Shown in pieces: positions 10,601 to 22,374 of a stretch of DNA of 64,000 nt (position 1 is the stretch's first letter; each line of letters opens with the position of its first letter). The DNA is taken from contig NW_019091356.1 of NCBI RefSeq assembly GCF_001949145.1, forward strand, positions 672,593 to 736,592, in the 5' to 3' direction. The notes beneath the pieces are model-generated. The model had not been told where the DNA came from. It made no database searches and saw only the letters and a program-made list of their open reading frames with translations. Both the position numbers and the translations under genes were made by a program. The stretch comes from Acanthaster planci (Eukaryota > Echinodermata > Asteroidea > Valvatida > Acanthasteridae).

Positions 10601-13600
10601 CTGTGCTTGCCTGAGAAGTGAAGCCAGCAAGCAGAGGGGCGTAAGGCTACGTAAGGCAGAAAAACAGAAAGCATAGGAATTAACTCCCGCATAAACAATG
10701 GCACTGTATGAATTGAACTCGTGGCTTAAATGCACTTTTGCCCTGTTACAAATTCCGGTACAAATTGTTGAATTCTGAAAACCTGGGCAGGTTGTTGTTT
10801 GGCATTCTAATCACAACTATTCAACATATTCAGAACATATCTTCTTGTGACATACTAGGATGAAAACTGTTCTGGTGTGCGACACAAATTGTGGAAGTTG
10901 GTGGGCAAAGGTTACAAGTGGCAAGCATACCTTGATGTGTCTCAACGCCTGGTCAGTAATCAACTCTTCCTTCTTGTTCCATTCTACTATGTCCATGATA
11001 CAGTTCCAGATCTGACACAAAACACAGGTTTTAATCTTAACAACACATTCAGTATTTCAACTACATTACCATTTAACTCCTCAACCCTAAAAAAGCTGGG
11101 TTATTTTGGGCCATCTCACAGCCCAGGGTAGCAGATTCCGGCCCCTCCCTGAAAACTTGGTTGTTCCGTTCCCACTTTTTTTCAAACTTGCCATGCATGT
11201 AGAACACTCCTTATCAGTATAAATGTAAAGTTTCAATTTAATCCAATACAGTCACGTAAAGCTCAAGGCCACATGCATGCTAGCCGGCATGCACTGAGCA
11301 CAGCAGTGGTTAAGGTATACATTTCCCCCCCCCCTGTCTTGGAAAAATGGGCAGTAAACGAGAATGGTAGAATTGATTATCACAGAAGTGGAGTCATAAT
11401 GACTGCAAAGAGTTACTGAAAATACTTGTAGAGGTTTAGCTCATGAAAAACTAACACTGCAGCAATATCAGAAGAAACAGGAAGGAGGGGAAGTTCCCTT
11501 CTGCTCTTTAAGGGTCAACTGCATATAGATTTGGTAAAAGTTTCTTGGTATAAATGTCACTGACAGTTTCTGACTGATGCTTTCCTTCTGTCCCGAGTCA
11601 GTAAGATTTTGACTTCAGTGCTGGTGTCTTAAGCCAACATCAGAAGTCTATCGGGTAAATAACATCATTCTCAGGGCAGCACGTCTTCAGTTGTTTCAAA
11701 AAGTGGCTTACAATTTTTATTAAAGACCAACTCCAACGGTTTTAAAAGTTTTGGAAATAAACTATTATTGTATTTAGTGTGTAATAAATCATATATTCAT
11801 TACCAAATCATGTCTGTATTGCATCTGTATTTTTGGTAATTTTGCTGAAACTTGGAATTCAGTGTATTCAAGTTTTATGAAAACTTTCCATAATCTGACC
11901 ACTGGTTGTTGAGAAACAAAATTTGTAAAATGTAATACGCACAGAAAATTCTGCAAAAGAACTAGGACTGAAATTCTTTTGAGTTTCCAAAGAATGAGAG
12001 TATTCTTCAAGTTTATGCTGCCCTCTGTGGCTATGCATTCCTAATGTGCATGCACTGTATTTCCTCTCCATGGTAATGCATCACAAAAATTAATATGCAT
12101 TAGATGCTAATGAGTCGTGATGACACAACCATTTTTACAATACCAGGCTGGACTCGCAGGAGAAATGGGTATAAAAACTGTATTTATTAACACAAAAATG
12201 TGTATCGCAAGGGAGATATTGATATGTGCCACCTGTATTAGATTTGGCTTTTCTGAATTGGATTCAATGAGGAAAGTTAGCATAGTTGGAGTTGGGCTTC
12301 AAGGTTGTAGCCTTTTCGCACACACTTGTAACGCACGGCATTGTGTACCTTTAATTGGTTCCGTGGACTGTGTTTACATAAATTTAACAGATAAGGAACT
12401 GTAAAATAAACTTGTCATCAGGACTTAAGTATAAATGACCTAGGTCAGAGGAAAAATGTGTTCGTTCCTTACCAGTTTGACCACTTCAGGCTCAGAGAGT
12501 AATGTCTTGGTCTTCATCTCGGAGCAAATTCCTACCAACTATGAAAATGAGGCAAAAAAAAAGAAACTTATCCTTTAGCAAGAGGGAAAAGGACAAGAAC
12601 TCTGCCCACATTTTTAACAACCAGCTGATTACCTCAAATGGAATGAACTTGTAAAATTCACAGTTTTATCTTAATTATCCCTAACCCCTAAGGTGTATGT
12701 AAAATCTGATTGAAATTGGCAGACTGCAGACTGTTAAGCGTTACTAAATCATAATGAAGGTTTTAATAAACACCACCTTGAATATGATCTTGTAAATAAA
12801 TATAAATCTTCCATTTGAAGCACTACACTCCCTTGTCAAAGTTTACCTCTTTGGCGGTAGGAGGGTTTTCTTTCTCCATCAGTTCTTTCAGCTCAGTCAT
12901 GAAGGAGTTCTTATTGTCATCATGTAACATATTCCTCTGGAAGGTGACAAGCTGATCTAACCCCGCCTCGTTGAAACATTTCTCAAAGTATTCTTCAGAC
13001 CTCTTAGTACTAGGGATAACCTCCTACAAATCAAGCAGAAGACACCGACAAAGAAATCATAAGACAGACTTCTAATACTTTTAATCTTTTTTTCTGCATC
13101 ACATGCTTCACAGTTATACACAGTTGAATTCCAATATGTGACGGTCTCCGCAAAAATGGGTATTATGAGACTTTTTTTTTTAAATTAGTTACATACACAT
13201 TTGAATTGGTTACATTATAAGCTCTTACTTTAGTGTAAGTTTGAATCCTGTGGCCTGTTGCAATCTGGAGATATCCTGATTTTTGCATAATTATATCATA
13301 CACAGTGATGGCGTAATGTTGGGGGGTTTCTTCCCCCAAACTGACAGAGTCAAACAAAAGACAAATAAAATGGACACAAATCTTTCATTTTTTTTTACCT
13401 TTATTCATCAATATTATTATTTCTGGTAATAAATTATGAAGATATTGATTTAATACAAGCCAATAAACCAAGAAGTAAACAGTTACATTTTTCATCTGGT
13501 TTTCACCCTCTCTACGTAGAACAAGCCTTGGCAAGAAATAGCAGTGTTCCGTACTACCCTTTTTACAGAGGGGTCACATACATTTTTGGCAGACATCTGT

Positions 13601-16600
13601 GTGGCCAAAGAGATCCTGGTTGAAGGATCTTGTCGTACGCAATGCTACCTTTTATATACACTGGATGTGTATTCAAACCAAAATAAAGGTTCATGTAATC
13701 TGATGTAATGAGAGCAAATAAGCTAACAAGGCATCTTCACTAAGGCTACTGTTCACACTATATTCTTGTAATTTTGCTCCAGACATAGTCTCACATACTT
13801 TTGTTCTTCAAAGCAGGGGCATGGTAAGGATACTTTGATATTTTGTTCCAGTTTTGAAAACTAATTCAACGTTTTAGTTTCAAGTTTAGTTTAAGCTGAT
13901 GATTACTGCCAACTTACCAGCAGCCTACGATCCATGGAAGCCTTGCGGAGGACATTGGCAATACTGCTCATATCCTTCTCCCCGAGCCAAGTGTGGAACA
14001 TCACCTTAAAGAACTCCAGGGAAATCCCTGACAAAGGTCAACACAGCAAAGAGAATTTGAGTCTCCAGTTTGTATGATCGTGACAAAAATTATTGGACAA
14101 CAAAAAACCCGAGTCTGCCTTACCTTCCTTGACTAGAGTTTCGGTGTACAAGCTCTCGAGGCATTTGGCAGGATTATCGCCTGTACAGAGAAACAACCCT
14201 GTAAATATGGCCAACTTGTTGCGCTCTGACTGACTGAAGGTCTTCAGAAACGACAGGATCTAGACAGATAAGAGGGGAAACTTGTTGGTTACTGATTGAG
14301 GGTTTGTAACCTAAAATGCTATACCAAACGCAACGGGCAATTTCGATTATACTCAGCTAAATTTGCTCGACTGATAAGCAATTATTAAGTACAAGTTAAA
14401 AACTAAATTAGAAATCTGTTTTAGAATAGTATGATTACGGTGCTCTCAAAAGAAAAACTGTTCACCTTCTTCATTTCATCATCCTCCAATTTCTTGCCCA
14501 AGTACCTGTAACGCCTTGTCAATCTCTGGAACACCTGTTGAAAAAACAAACAAAATGAGCCTTTCAATGCCATGCAGCCTAGTCAGGAAATCTTACCCTA
14601 CATACCATACGGGTACTGGCCTATGAGTGGTGGGTGCAGAGTACCAGTGACCAATTTTCAACTGAATGTGCAAAAGCATGGTTGTACTGCCACAATGTAT
14701 TCCAATCAACAGCTAACTGGTCAATGCCATTGATTCAACTTGCTGGAAGATCTTCTTACCATGGCCACACCCTTAATAGCCTCGGTGGTCTCCTCCGCTG
14801 AGAAGAGGCAGAACTTACTGATGGTAGTCTCTTTCTTGTCGTCATCTTGAAGGAGTGAACCTCCAGGGGCTAAAGAAGATAGAAATAAACTATGTAGGTC
14901 AAATACCAGGAGTCAAAGCAGTAAGTTTCACATCATAGGCACTACACAAATACTACAAGAGACTATAGTATAAAGGCACACTCTCGTACTGTTTTTCTTT
15001 CTAATGCACTCGTAAGTGCTGACCTCATGTCAAACCACTACAAAGACCCCAACACTGTTTTGTCAATCATGGACAAGGCAAGACAAACACCACCTTGTCT
15101 GACTTTGAAAGAAGCACAGTTCCTTTTCAACTGCACTAGGATCACCAGATAGTGTCACTTGAAAAATGTTAAAACGACACCTCAATCAAACCTACGATAT
15201 GACTTAGTGTCTTTAACACACCTACCTAAGATGCCTCCAGCTAAGAGAATATCAAAGAGTGTCTCCCAGTAACGTTTGTAGTCGAGCTTGCTGCCAGCAC
15301 CATCTAGATACTTGGTGACCTCATCCAGATTACTTACATTGATATCATTAAGACCATTCACCAGAATGTCACGAAATCCATTAGGGTCGTACTTCTCTTT
15401 CTCATCTGTCAATAATCAAGGAAAAGAAAACTGTGATTGATGTTGACTATCTACGAATATTGGTCCTTGTACAAGCTGAAATTTTTGAAATGAGCCAATC
15501 TGGCCAGAGCTGAAGTGCACCCTCACTGACAAAAGAAAGACAGGTTGGTGCCAAGTCTTTCAACTGGGTTCTTGTAGGCCTTTGGCATGCAAGCGAAGAC
15601 CATACATTCCAGAATAAATTCATTACGCATACTTAGCGTTTTCTGCGTCAAACACAGAAACTTGCACGCCTATGCGGTGAGTTCGCACCAAAGAACCGTC
15701 AATTTTGTTTAAAAACACGCCCTCCTTTGTTCCCGCTCGGAGAGGATGGCAATCAGAAAGTTTACATGTCTTCACTGGGCTCAAGAAGTCAGGGTCAGAT
15801 TATCAAAGGCTAGTGTCCTAAAAAGCACACTGCACCCAAGATGTGACCAGGCTTCCCTGTCCAGCCAACTAACCGAAGGTCCAGCCACCAATGTCCAGAA
15901 GAAAGCCAGTAGAACACTGACCTCCAACAGACAATGGAACTGGAGGTCTCAGGACGTGTCAGGACAAAGCTCAGAGAATGGATAAACTGTCACATCATTT
16001 TGCACAAACAGAAATAATATCACCAAAATTAATGAGTTAGGTAACTGAAGTGGATCACTTTCAACAACTTCCAGATTCCAGCAAAAACAAGTACCTTGCT
16101 TCAAACTTCAAACCTGTGAAATACTGTGTGGACATTTAACTATGTCAGTTGGTCCTAGCTTGGCTGTCTCCTGATTTGTCAATGTCTGGTTTCAAAGGGC
16201 TTTTTTTTAGATGTCGTTTCAAAGGACATGACTAAATGAGCAGACAACAATCACGAGGCCAGAAAACTCAAAGGAGCACGTGTAGCGGCCAAACCCATTT
16301 TTGATTTCTACCCCATTGAGGGCGCTATAAGCTGGGACCATAAAAAACAGCACTGAAATAAGATGGCTCCATCATGTTTTGCATCTGACAGATTTTGATT
16401 CGCCCATCCTGCCGAAGTTTATTAAACGGTTAGAGCTCATTAATCTCAGAATTCTCATATTAAATTAAAGAATTTGATTTAGTAATTACTGGGTTAGTTA
16501 TAGTCTTGTATAAGCTGAAACTCACTCATTTAGGCAATGCTGTTACATCGGTGGAATACTTTATTGTAAATGGTAAATAATACAAATACGCACATGGGAG

Positions 16601-17157
16601 GCCTACATATTGGAGCTATAGTCAAAATTATGGGGTTTCGTAACTTTGTCTATCTTAAATATTGGGCATCATAGTCTTTTAGGGGAACTTAGATACATGT
16701 ATTAGTGTCACTTACATACACCTAAGTGCAAGCTATAATTGAGGTCGAAGTAGACATTGGGTGCATGTATATTTACATGTTCAAAGTGGGCACACATACA
16801 TGTATTATTATCACCTAGACATCGGATGTACCGTACTCATAATTTCTGTTTTATTTTAATTTTATTGTAGTCAATCTGTGCCTGTGTCTGTGCATCAAGC
16901 TGTACACATGAACCAGAAGAGAAGCATTACACATCCGGATCTGAAGTGCACACTGTACATGTACAGCACTGCGTGTGTATCCTTTGGCACATTCAGCACA
17001 GATTCACTTTTCTGAAGGTTAAAAATTAGCTTCCATCGATTTATTTTTATTCCTCCCAAATGTTTTTGGTTGGTCTTTTTCAGCCAAGTGACTTACCCCG
17101 TTTCCGGGTCCTGATCCGCTGACCTGTGAGGACGGGTTTGGGCTGCTTATTACTCAT
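7611..17157 (-). CDS. BZW: Basic leucine zipper and W2 domain protein (BZW1/BZW2, eIF5-mimic protein 5MP)
   Basis: Coding exons in transcript order: 17157-17097 (ATG), 15405-15226, 14869-14760, 14534-14466, 14259-14124, 14027-13918, 13023-12847, 12538-12473, 11011-10931, 10646-10575, 9939-9873, 9055-8933, 7630-7611 (TAG). Phases match at every junction and give 423 aa, against about 419 in human BZW1. The start [20 protein letters not shown], the [14 protein letters not shown] block, and the C-terminal W2 features ([19 protein letters not shown], then [11 protein letters not shown]) identify the family. 5MP proteins resemble the eIF5 C-terminal HEAT domain, bind eIF2 and eIF3, and tune start-codon choice in the cytosol. 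The last exon carries only the acidic end, SDEDD. Vertebrates have two paralogues. I cannot tell which is closer, and a single ancestral gene is likely. Confidence 0.96.
8641..8790 (+). repeat. Minisatellite of about 20-bp units
   Basis: Seven or so diverged units of the form GGGCATAGGTCAACCACAAA lie in the last BZW intron. Units vary by substitutions and by 1-2 bp in length. An open frame across it is a by-product of the repeat. Confidence 0.8.
9232..9805. mobile_element. Tc1/mariner-pogo-type non-autonomous transposon (MITE)
   Basis: It begins CAGTCGACTTTCGTTAATACG and ends with the near-inverse CGTATTACCGAGAGTCGACTG. It is flanked by TA on both sides (9230-9231 and 9806-9807), the target duplication typical of the Tc1/mariner superfamily. 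At 574 bp, with only short frames inside (9294-9579), it carries no recognisable transposase. It sits in a BZW intron. Confidence 0.8.
10081..10200 (+). repeat. Dispersed repeat, copy A
   Basis: Shares a diverged block with 11560-11690 in the same orientation, including GGTGTCTTAAGCCA, GTCTATCGGG and ACATCATTCT in the same order. It lies in a BZW intron. The family is not recognised. Confidence 0.7.
11560..11690 (+). repeat. Dispersed repeat, copy B
   Basis: Partner of the block at 10081-10200, in the next BZW intron. The two differ by many substitutions and small indels, so the duplication is old or the copies came separately from elsewhere. Confidence 0.7.
15406..17096. other. BZW intron 1 (between the first two coding exons), no other gene seen
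   Basis: Unique, AT-rich sequence. The short frames here show no family resemblance and lack convincing splice borders. Confidence 0.6.
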
Positions 17158-17172
17158 AAATAAAAGTGTTTG
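17097..17172 (-). other. BZW: First coding exon of BZW with spliced 5' UTR
   Basis: A pyrimidine-rich acceptor (TTTTCCTCGCAG) lies 15 bases upstream of the ATG, so the 5' UTR is spliced and the promoter lies further upstream. Confidence 0.75.
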
Positions 17173-20100
17173 CTGCGAGGAAAAGAAGAAACACTAAATG
17201 TTAAATAGTACTAAATCTCTCATCAATATGAGGTCAAAACAACAGATGTCCAAACAGCTGCTCAGACTCAAGCTAAGTAAGCTTAGGGAATGACCGAACA
17301 CTTGCAGTGACTTTGGTACTTTCAGAGCACTTCACTTTAGAAACATGGCCACTTTAAAAATAAACAACATGTTTTATTCAGTTATCAAACCAGCTTATTT
17401 CAAAACTTGGCTTCATGCAGGCATGCAACTTGGACTCTGGAAAAAAGGAGGAAATTCCAATCTTTACAAGACTTTATTCAGTGTTTTTTTATTTTCAATG
17501 GCATGAGTGGGAAGTGAAAAAGAAAGAAATCAGCTGATCCAATGAAAAGATGCATGCCTGTTCATGAAAGATCACTTGCTCTCTCATGAATGCGAAATCA
17601 ATTTGACATCAAGAACCATTCATTGTGAAATTCCCCGAGTTGAACATTCAAGTCACAGAAGTTCCACGTGACATGAAGTAGACAGTCCAGTCATGGACAC
17701 GAGTACAACAGAGTGAAAATCAAGTCATCCCCAATTAAAAGTAAACATGTCAGGGACATGTATTAGACATTAAGTCAATAATGGCCATGTATACAATCAT
17801 CTTTGAAATCACATGTACCCAAAACACAGCACCAAAACAGTTCCCCTTTGAATGTTATCCCATGATAGCTGGCATTGACCTGTCGGAAAACAGCAAGTCA
17901 GCAGTGTGATTTCATTGGTTAGAATCACTGACTCATAGCCCAATGCTTGTCATCATTCTTGCTGTACACTGCTACAAAGTGCAGACAACTATGCTATCAT
18001 GACCATACATCATATTCAAGGCTACAAGTGTGTCCATGAGGCATTTGGCATTCTGTTCATGGTAAAAAGCCTGGGACTTCCCAGAGCCAATGAAGGCAAT
18101 TGGCCTAAGAAACACGATTAACCTTGGACTTTGTGTTGCTGTTCCTAGAAATGACAATGAAGCATTTGATAACTGCACCAAACCAGACGTAATAGCCTTG
18201 TCCTAACTAAGCAAGGTTACAACAAACACACTCAATAATATATTAAATAATATCACTTCTGGGGTATAAAAACCTAATCAAAACACAAAACCCAATTATT
18301 TCCATGATTTTGAACACATCCAGAGTATAAGTCTGGAAAACATTTTTTTAAACTAATTAGAACTCAACTCTTATTTCTGTTCATCCACCTTCAACAAATA
18401 CAAAACGTATTTATCTTCGGCCTTCAAAGATAAAAACTGACATTTGGGCCATGTGAGCCCCTTCTTATGTTTCCAAGCTAAACTTTTTTCAATAATTGCT
18501 ATTTTCTTTCACGATAAAAAAGTCTTTGAAGAGGGGACTAACAAAAACCAAAACTCACTGGGATTTTAACAAGCCTTTTCTTGTCACTGCCAAACAATTT
18601 CCTCCGTTACTCTACCTACAATCAGAGCCCACTCAGACCAGTACCTTAGAGGGGGAAAAAAGCAAAACAAAACATCAAAACAAAAATAAACAAACACAAA
18701 CCTATTTTCAGGATATTACAGGGATGAAAATAACAAAGATTCATTTACTAAAAAATGGTGTGCTGAAATAAGGACTGAAGTTCAATTAAACAAGTGACCA
18801 CTGCATTTTAAATTGCAGTGTGAAATTTCGAAGTGAAAGAACTGTCTCATATTGTATAAAAGTTAAGACTCCAAAGGTATTTTTGCTGTGGTCAAAAATC
18901 AGAATCGAAATCTCTAGTGTTTGGTAATTCCAATTTTTGTTACATCTCAGTCTATTGGTTTGTCTTTGTTTTGTTTTGTGCTTGTTTTGTTTGGACTGTA
19001 TTGTACTGCAATTGTCTTTCTTTCATGTATAATCTGTTGTCAGTCTTCCTTGTCTGGTTCTTTCTTGTCTTAATAAAGCATTTCTGTCTAAGACATTGTC
19101 TTCTGAAGATGCCTCCATATCTGCCCCCTTTGATTTCAGTGTCTTATGGTCTTATTTAATTTTCACTCTTGTAGTCAAAAATCTTTTACTTATTGACCCT
19201 GTGTATGATTTGATACATACATTGCAATATGGAAATAGACGTCGAGTCAAGAAAAAACCAACAAACAATCAATCCATACCTGCAAGCAACAAACATTAAT
19301 TGTACTAAGGGACCCTCGCTCGATTCAGGTAGTCTTCATAGTTTACTGGACTTCCCCTTTCCACAAATTTAGTTAAACTACAGTAGTAAACATTCAACAT
19401 GCTATTGCTTCCTTCTGTGCAGATGTATCCCAAAATGTCAGGGTGTTATTCTAGAGTGTCATTTGCTGTTCAAAACATACCGAATTTCATTTCTAATAAA
19501 GGACAGGGGCACTTAACATACATGTAACTGTACATTATACACAAGGCCAATGCACTGACAACATCATAGTTTGTTTTCCTGAATGCTGCAACGTTTGGTA
19601 GCTGTGATCACATCAAAACTGTACACCAGACATCAACACACTCAGGTATCAGGTGTCAGCGTGCATAACGACACGATATGGTTTTTGTGAATGGTCTGCT
19701 GGGCCAGCGTGACATGACATCATCTCCAGGACATTAAAATACCATTTAAATCAGTATTTGAGCAAGGTGGCGACTTCAAGCTTGACGACAAGAGCATTTC
19801 CAATTTGACAGGGAAATTTCTCTTTTCTTCCAAAATGGGATAAACCTTACCATATTTATTGGAAAGGCCAATTCTCACTTAATCCTAAGCTAGGAACATT
19901 AGACAGTTTAAGACCATTTTGGACGTGAATTTGGAGGATTTGATTCCGGGTACGAACTATTTTGTGTGAAATGAATAAATGGGATGGAAAGCCTATGCAA
20001 GGTATTGTCACCTGACCATGTCCAAATGTTAGACTGTTAGAAAGGCGATTCCTAGAGTCCGAGTTACTCGGACTTCTAGCAACTATGCAACCCAATGCTT

Positions 20101-21371
20101 CCTTGGCTTTGAGTCCCCATATTTCTTGTTTGGTTTTACTGACACAACATGTTCATTAATTTGTTGCAGGTCATTAAGTTTACGGATGATGAAATATGGT
20201 CCTAACATTTGTTTGCCACCAACACAGAATACCAGTCAGCAAATGTCGCCCCTAACGACTTTGCCCTATCCCCACTTCCCCCCATTTCCCCTTTGCCGTC
20301 CGTGCTCGGTTGTAATATAAGCCTCTTAAAAAATGGTTGAGACTTGAGAGGGTTGTTCCACAAAAGACACAGTTATTATAGAAAACTCTACAGCATTAAA
20401 TTAACATTGACTGCGTTGTCCATCGGGGTTATTTCTCATCACGTACATGTACGATTGCCGCGGCATAAATAGACTGGTTGCCACACTCCATCACGCATTC
20501 CTTTACACAGGTGCAGTGTGGCGGGAACCAGCACTTTGCTCACGTGTTTTTCCACAGTGACAACAAAACACAGAAAAAACTTTTTTTTGTCGAGGGTCTC
20601 GCCGAAAAGTTTGGGTTCGGCGGTTGAGAAATCAGAACCCGTTTTGACCTCTGAAAGTTGGATTCTCCGATTGTTATTTGGGTACTCAAACACCTATGTT
20701 TTTACTTGTTGCATCCAGGCCTATGGCTCTGTTACTGAAGAACGGAATGAACAATAATCAATGGGGAAAGTGGAAATGGGGCGAAGTGGTTAGGGGCGAA
20801 GTGGTTTGGGGCGAAGTGGTTAGGGGCGAAGTGACCACCCCCCGCATGGTCAGGCATTCTTCATGTAATTTTTTTCTTTCTGTCAAATGAACAAAGAAAA
20901 AAAAACACCACCAAACACACCAAGTAAAAGGCCATGGCCTACTATGCCAACCACAATAAACTGTGCAGAACTAAAGAACACTCTTTCCACAACACAGGAA
21001 TGTTGGCACAATTTCCTTTTCACTAAACCAGAAGTCACTAAACCAGAAGTAAAATCATTGGGTAAAATCCTCTGAATGTAGGCCTACTGAAATCAAAAGA
21101 AAAGTTCTTTTTCCAAGATGTGCGACTGGTGTCCGTTTCCATGCACGTAGGCTTATGCCAATTTCTGAACACAGCAGAATACCAGCAAGTAGGCTAAGGT
21201 AAAAAGGTTTTCCAGTTTAAAATTCGACTAAATCTTCATTAAACAGGGAGCTCATTTAAAACTGCTTCCGTAATTATCATTATGGATCCTTAATCAATCC
21301 ACCAAGTTACATTTCAGCAAAAAGGATACCAACATTCACACAAAATATAACACAATCTTGGAGCAACTTAC
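17173..21371. other. Probable 5' UTR intron of BZW, no coding exon seen
   Basis: About 4.2 kb of AT-rich DNA. It holds a 15-bp minisatellite but no frame with plausible conservation. An isolated TATAAAA at 18265 has no exon after it. The assignment as intron depends on the candidate 5' exon ending at 21372. Confidence 0.45.
20778..20833 (+). repeat. 15-bp minisatellite, about 3.7 copies
   Basis: Units of GGGGCGAAGTGGTTA at 20778, 20793, 20808 and 20823 (partial), with one A/T change at the end of the second unit. Confidence 0.9.
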
Positions 21372-21445
21372 GGAAGTTCCCTTGCTTACTCAACAGTCGT
21401 GCAATGGCGTACGAGTCGAGTGCGCGCACGTACATGTACAGTGCA
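21372..21445 (-). promoter_or_regulatory. Candidate 5' UTR exon and promoter side of BZW
   Basis: On the minus strand the sequence CAAGGGAACTTCC is followed by a strong donor, GTAAGTTG, with GT at 21371-21370. This could be the untranslated exon joined to 17172. The transcript start is not defined by sequence alone. Confidence 0.35.
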
Positions 21446-21965
21446 GTGTACTATGTAAGTAAGTGTGCATATTCCGCGTATTTCACGTACAACGTGTGCG
21501 GGGAGCTCGTCCCATAAAGGTTTTGGACAAATGACTCATGACGACTTTTAAAAAAAATTAATAAACTAGGTATGCAGAAAAGTGCGGCCACACACAAAAG
21601 TAAGACAGAAGGCCAGGATGGGAGATATCCAGTGGAGGAAGTGCTCCTTACAAACCTTCTCTGAAATTTTACCAAGCAAATTAACCAATGTTTAAACAAA
21701 ATAAAGAAAATGTAAACGCTTCCAATCCACAACGGAGCAAAAAAATAGAAACTGTAGAAGCTGGTACCTTTATAATTGTAGTTTTTAAGTTTATACCACT
21801 ATCGAAACTTTGTCTCCAATAAAAAAGTGGACACGAAATAGTTTAGGTATTTAGAGAGAAAGAAGTAACATGACGTATTAAACTGGTGATGCAAATACAT
21901 GTACACTGTACAGGTACACGTACTGTATGTACAAGTACCTGTGTCGTATTATGTACATGTATTGC
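21420..21965. promoter_or_regulatory. GTACATGTAC-rich intergenic region between BZW and SEM1
   Basis: Many overlapping short palindromes (TACATGTA, GTACATGTAC, GTACACGTAC) cluster at 21430-21455 and 21895-21965, between two genes that point away from each other. The role is unknown. The tract may only be simple sequence. Confidence 0.4.
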
Positions 21966-22139
21966 AAGAAAAGATCGTATAGCGCCGCCAAGAATCTTTG
22001 ATTGCAAGTTCTAAGTTGTAGCTCTGAAGAAAACTTGTATTGCAACCCAAAATAGTACGGTAGTGGCGCCCCCTTACCATGACCTGCTAAAAATAGTGTA
22101 AAGTATGAGAGCCCAGTCTTGCCAGTAAAATAAAAAAAA

Positions 22140-22300
22140 TTGTGAGAAACAAATTCATTTGTATGAATTACTAATTTGTTATTACAAATTAATTATTTGT
22201 TATCACGAGTTAATAATTCGTTATTTTGAATTATTTATTTATTAATATGGATTATAATTTCGAAATTACCAATTAGTAATTCGTGATGAAGAATTAGTAT
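22140..22300. repeat. AT-rich degenerate repeat tract upstream of SEM1
   Basis: Repeated AATTAnTAATTCGTTAT-like words in both orientations, nearly devoid of G and C. It ends about 75 bp before the SEM1 start codon. Confidence 0.6.
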
Positions 22301-22374
22301 CCCACTAAAATGTTTGTTTAAGTGGCACTACAGGACTTTCGTACTAACTCGTGTGGTCCACCAATATAATAAAC

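Noticed and set aside
18241-18300. TATAAAA promoter near 18265
   Set aside because: No initiator, exon or donor follows; AT-rich sequence makes chance matches likely.
18917-19159. Hydrophobic frame resembling a small membrane protein
   Set aside because: The T-rich composition alone gives Phe/Leu/Val codons. No splice sites, start context or family resemblance.
20678-20890. Frame encoding GEVVRGEVVWGEVV
   Set aside because: A translation of the 15-bp minisatellite.
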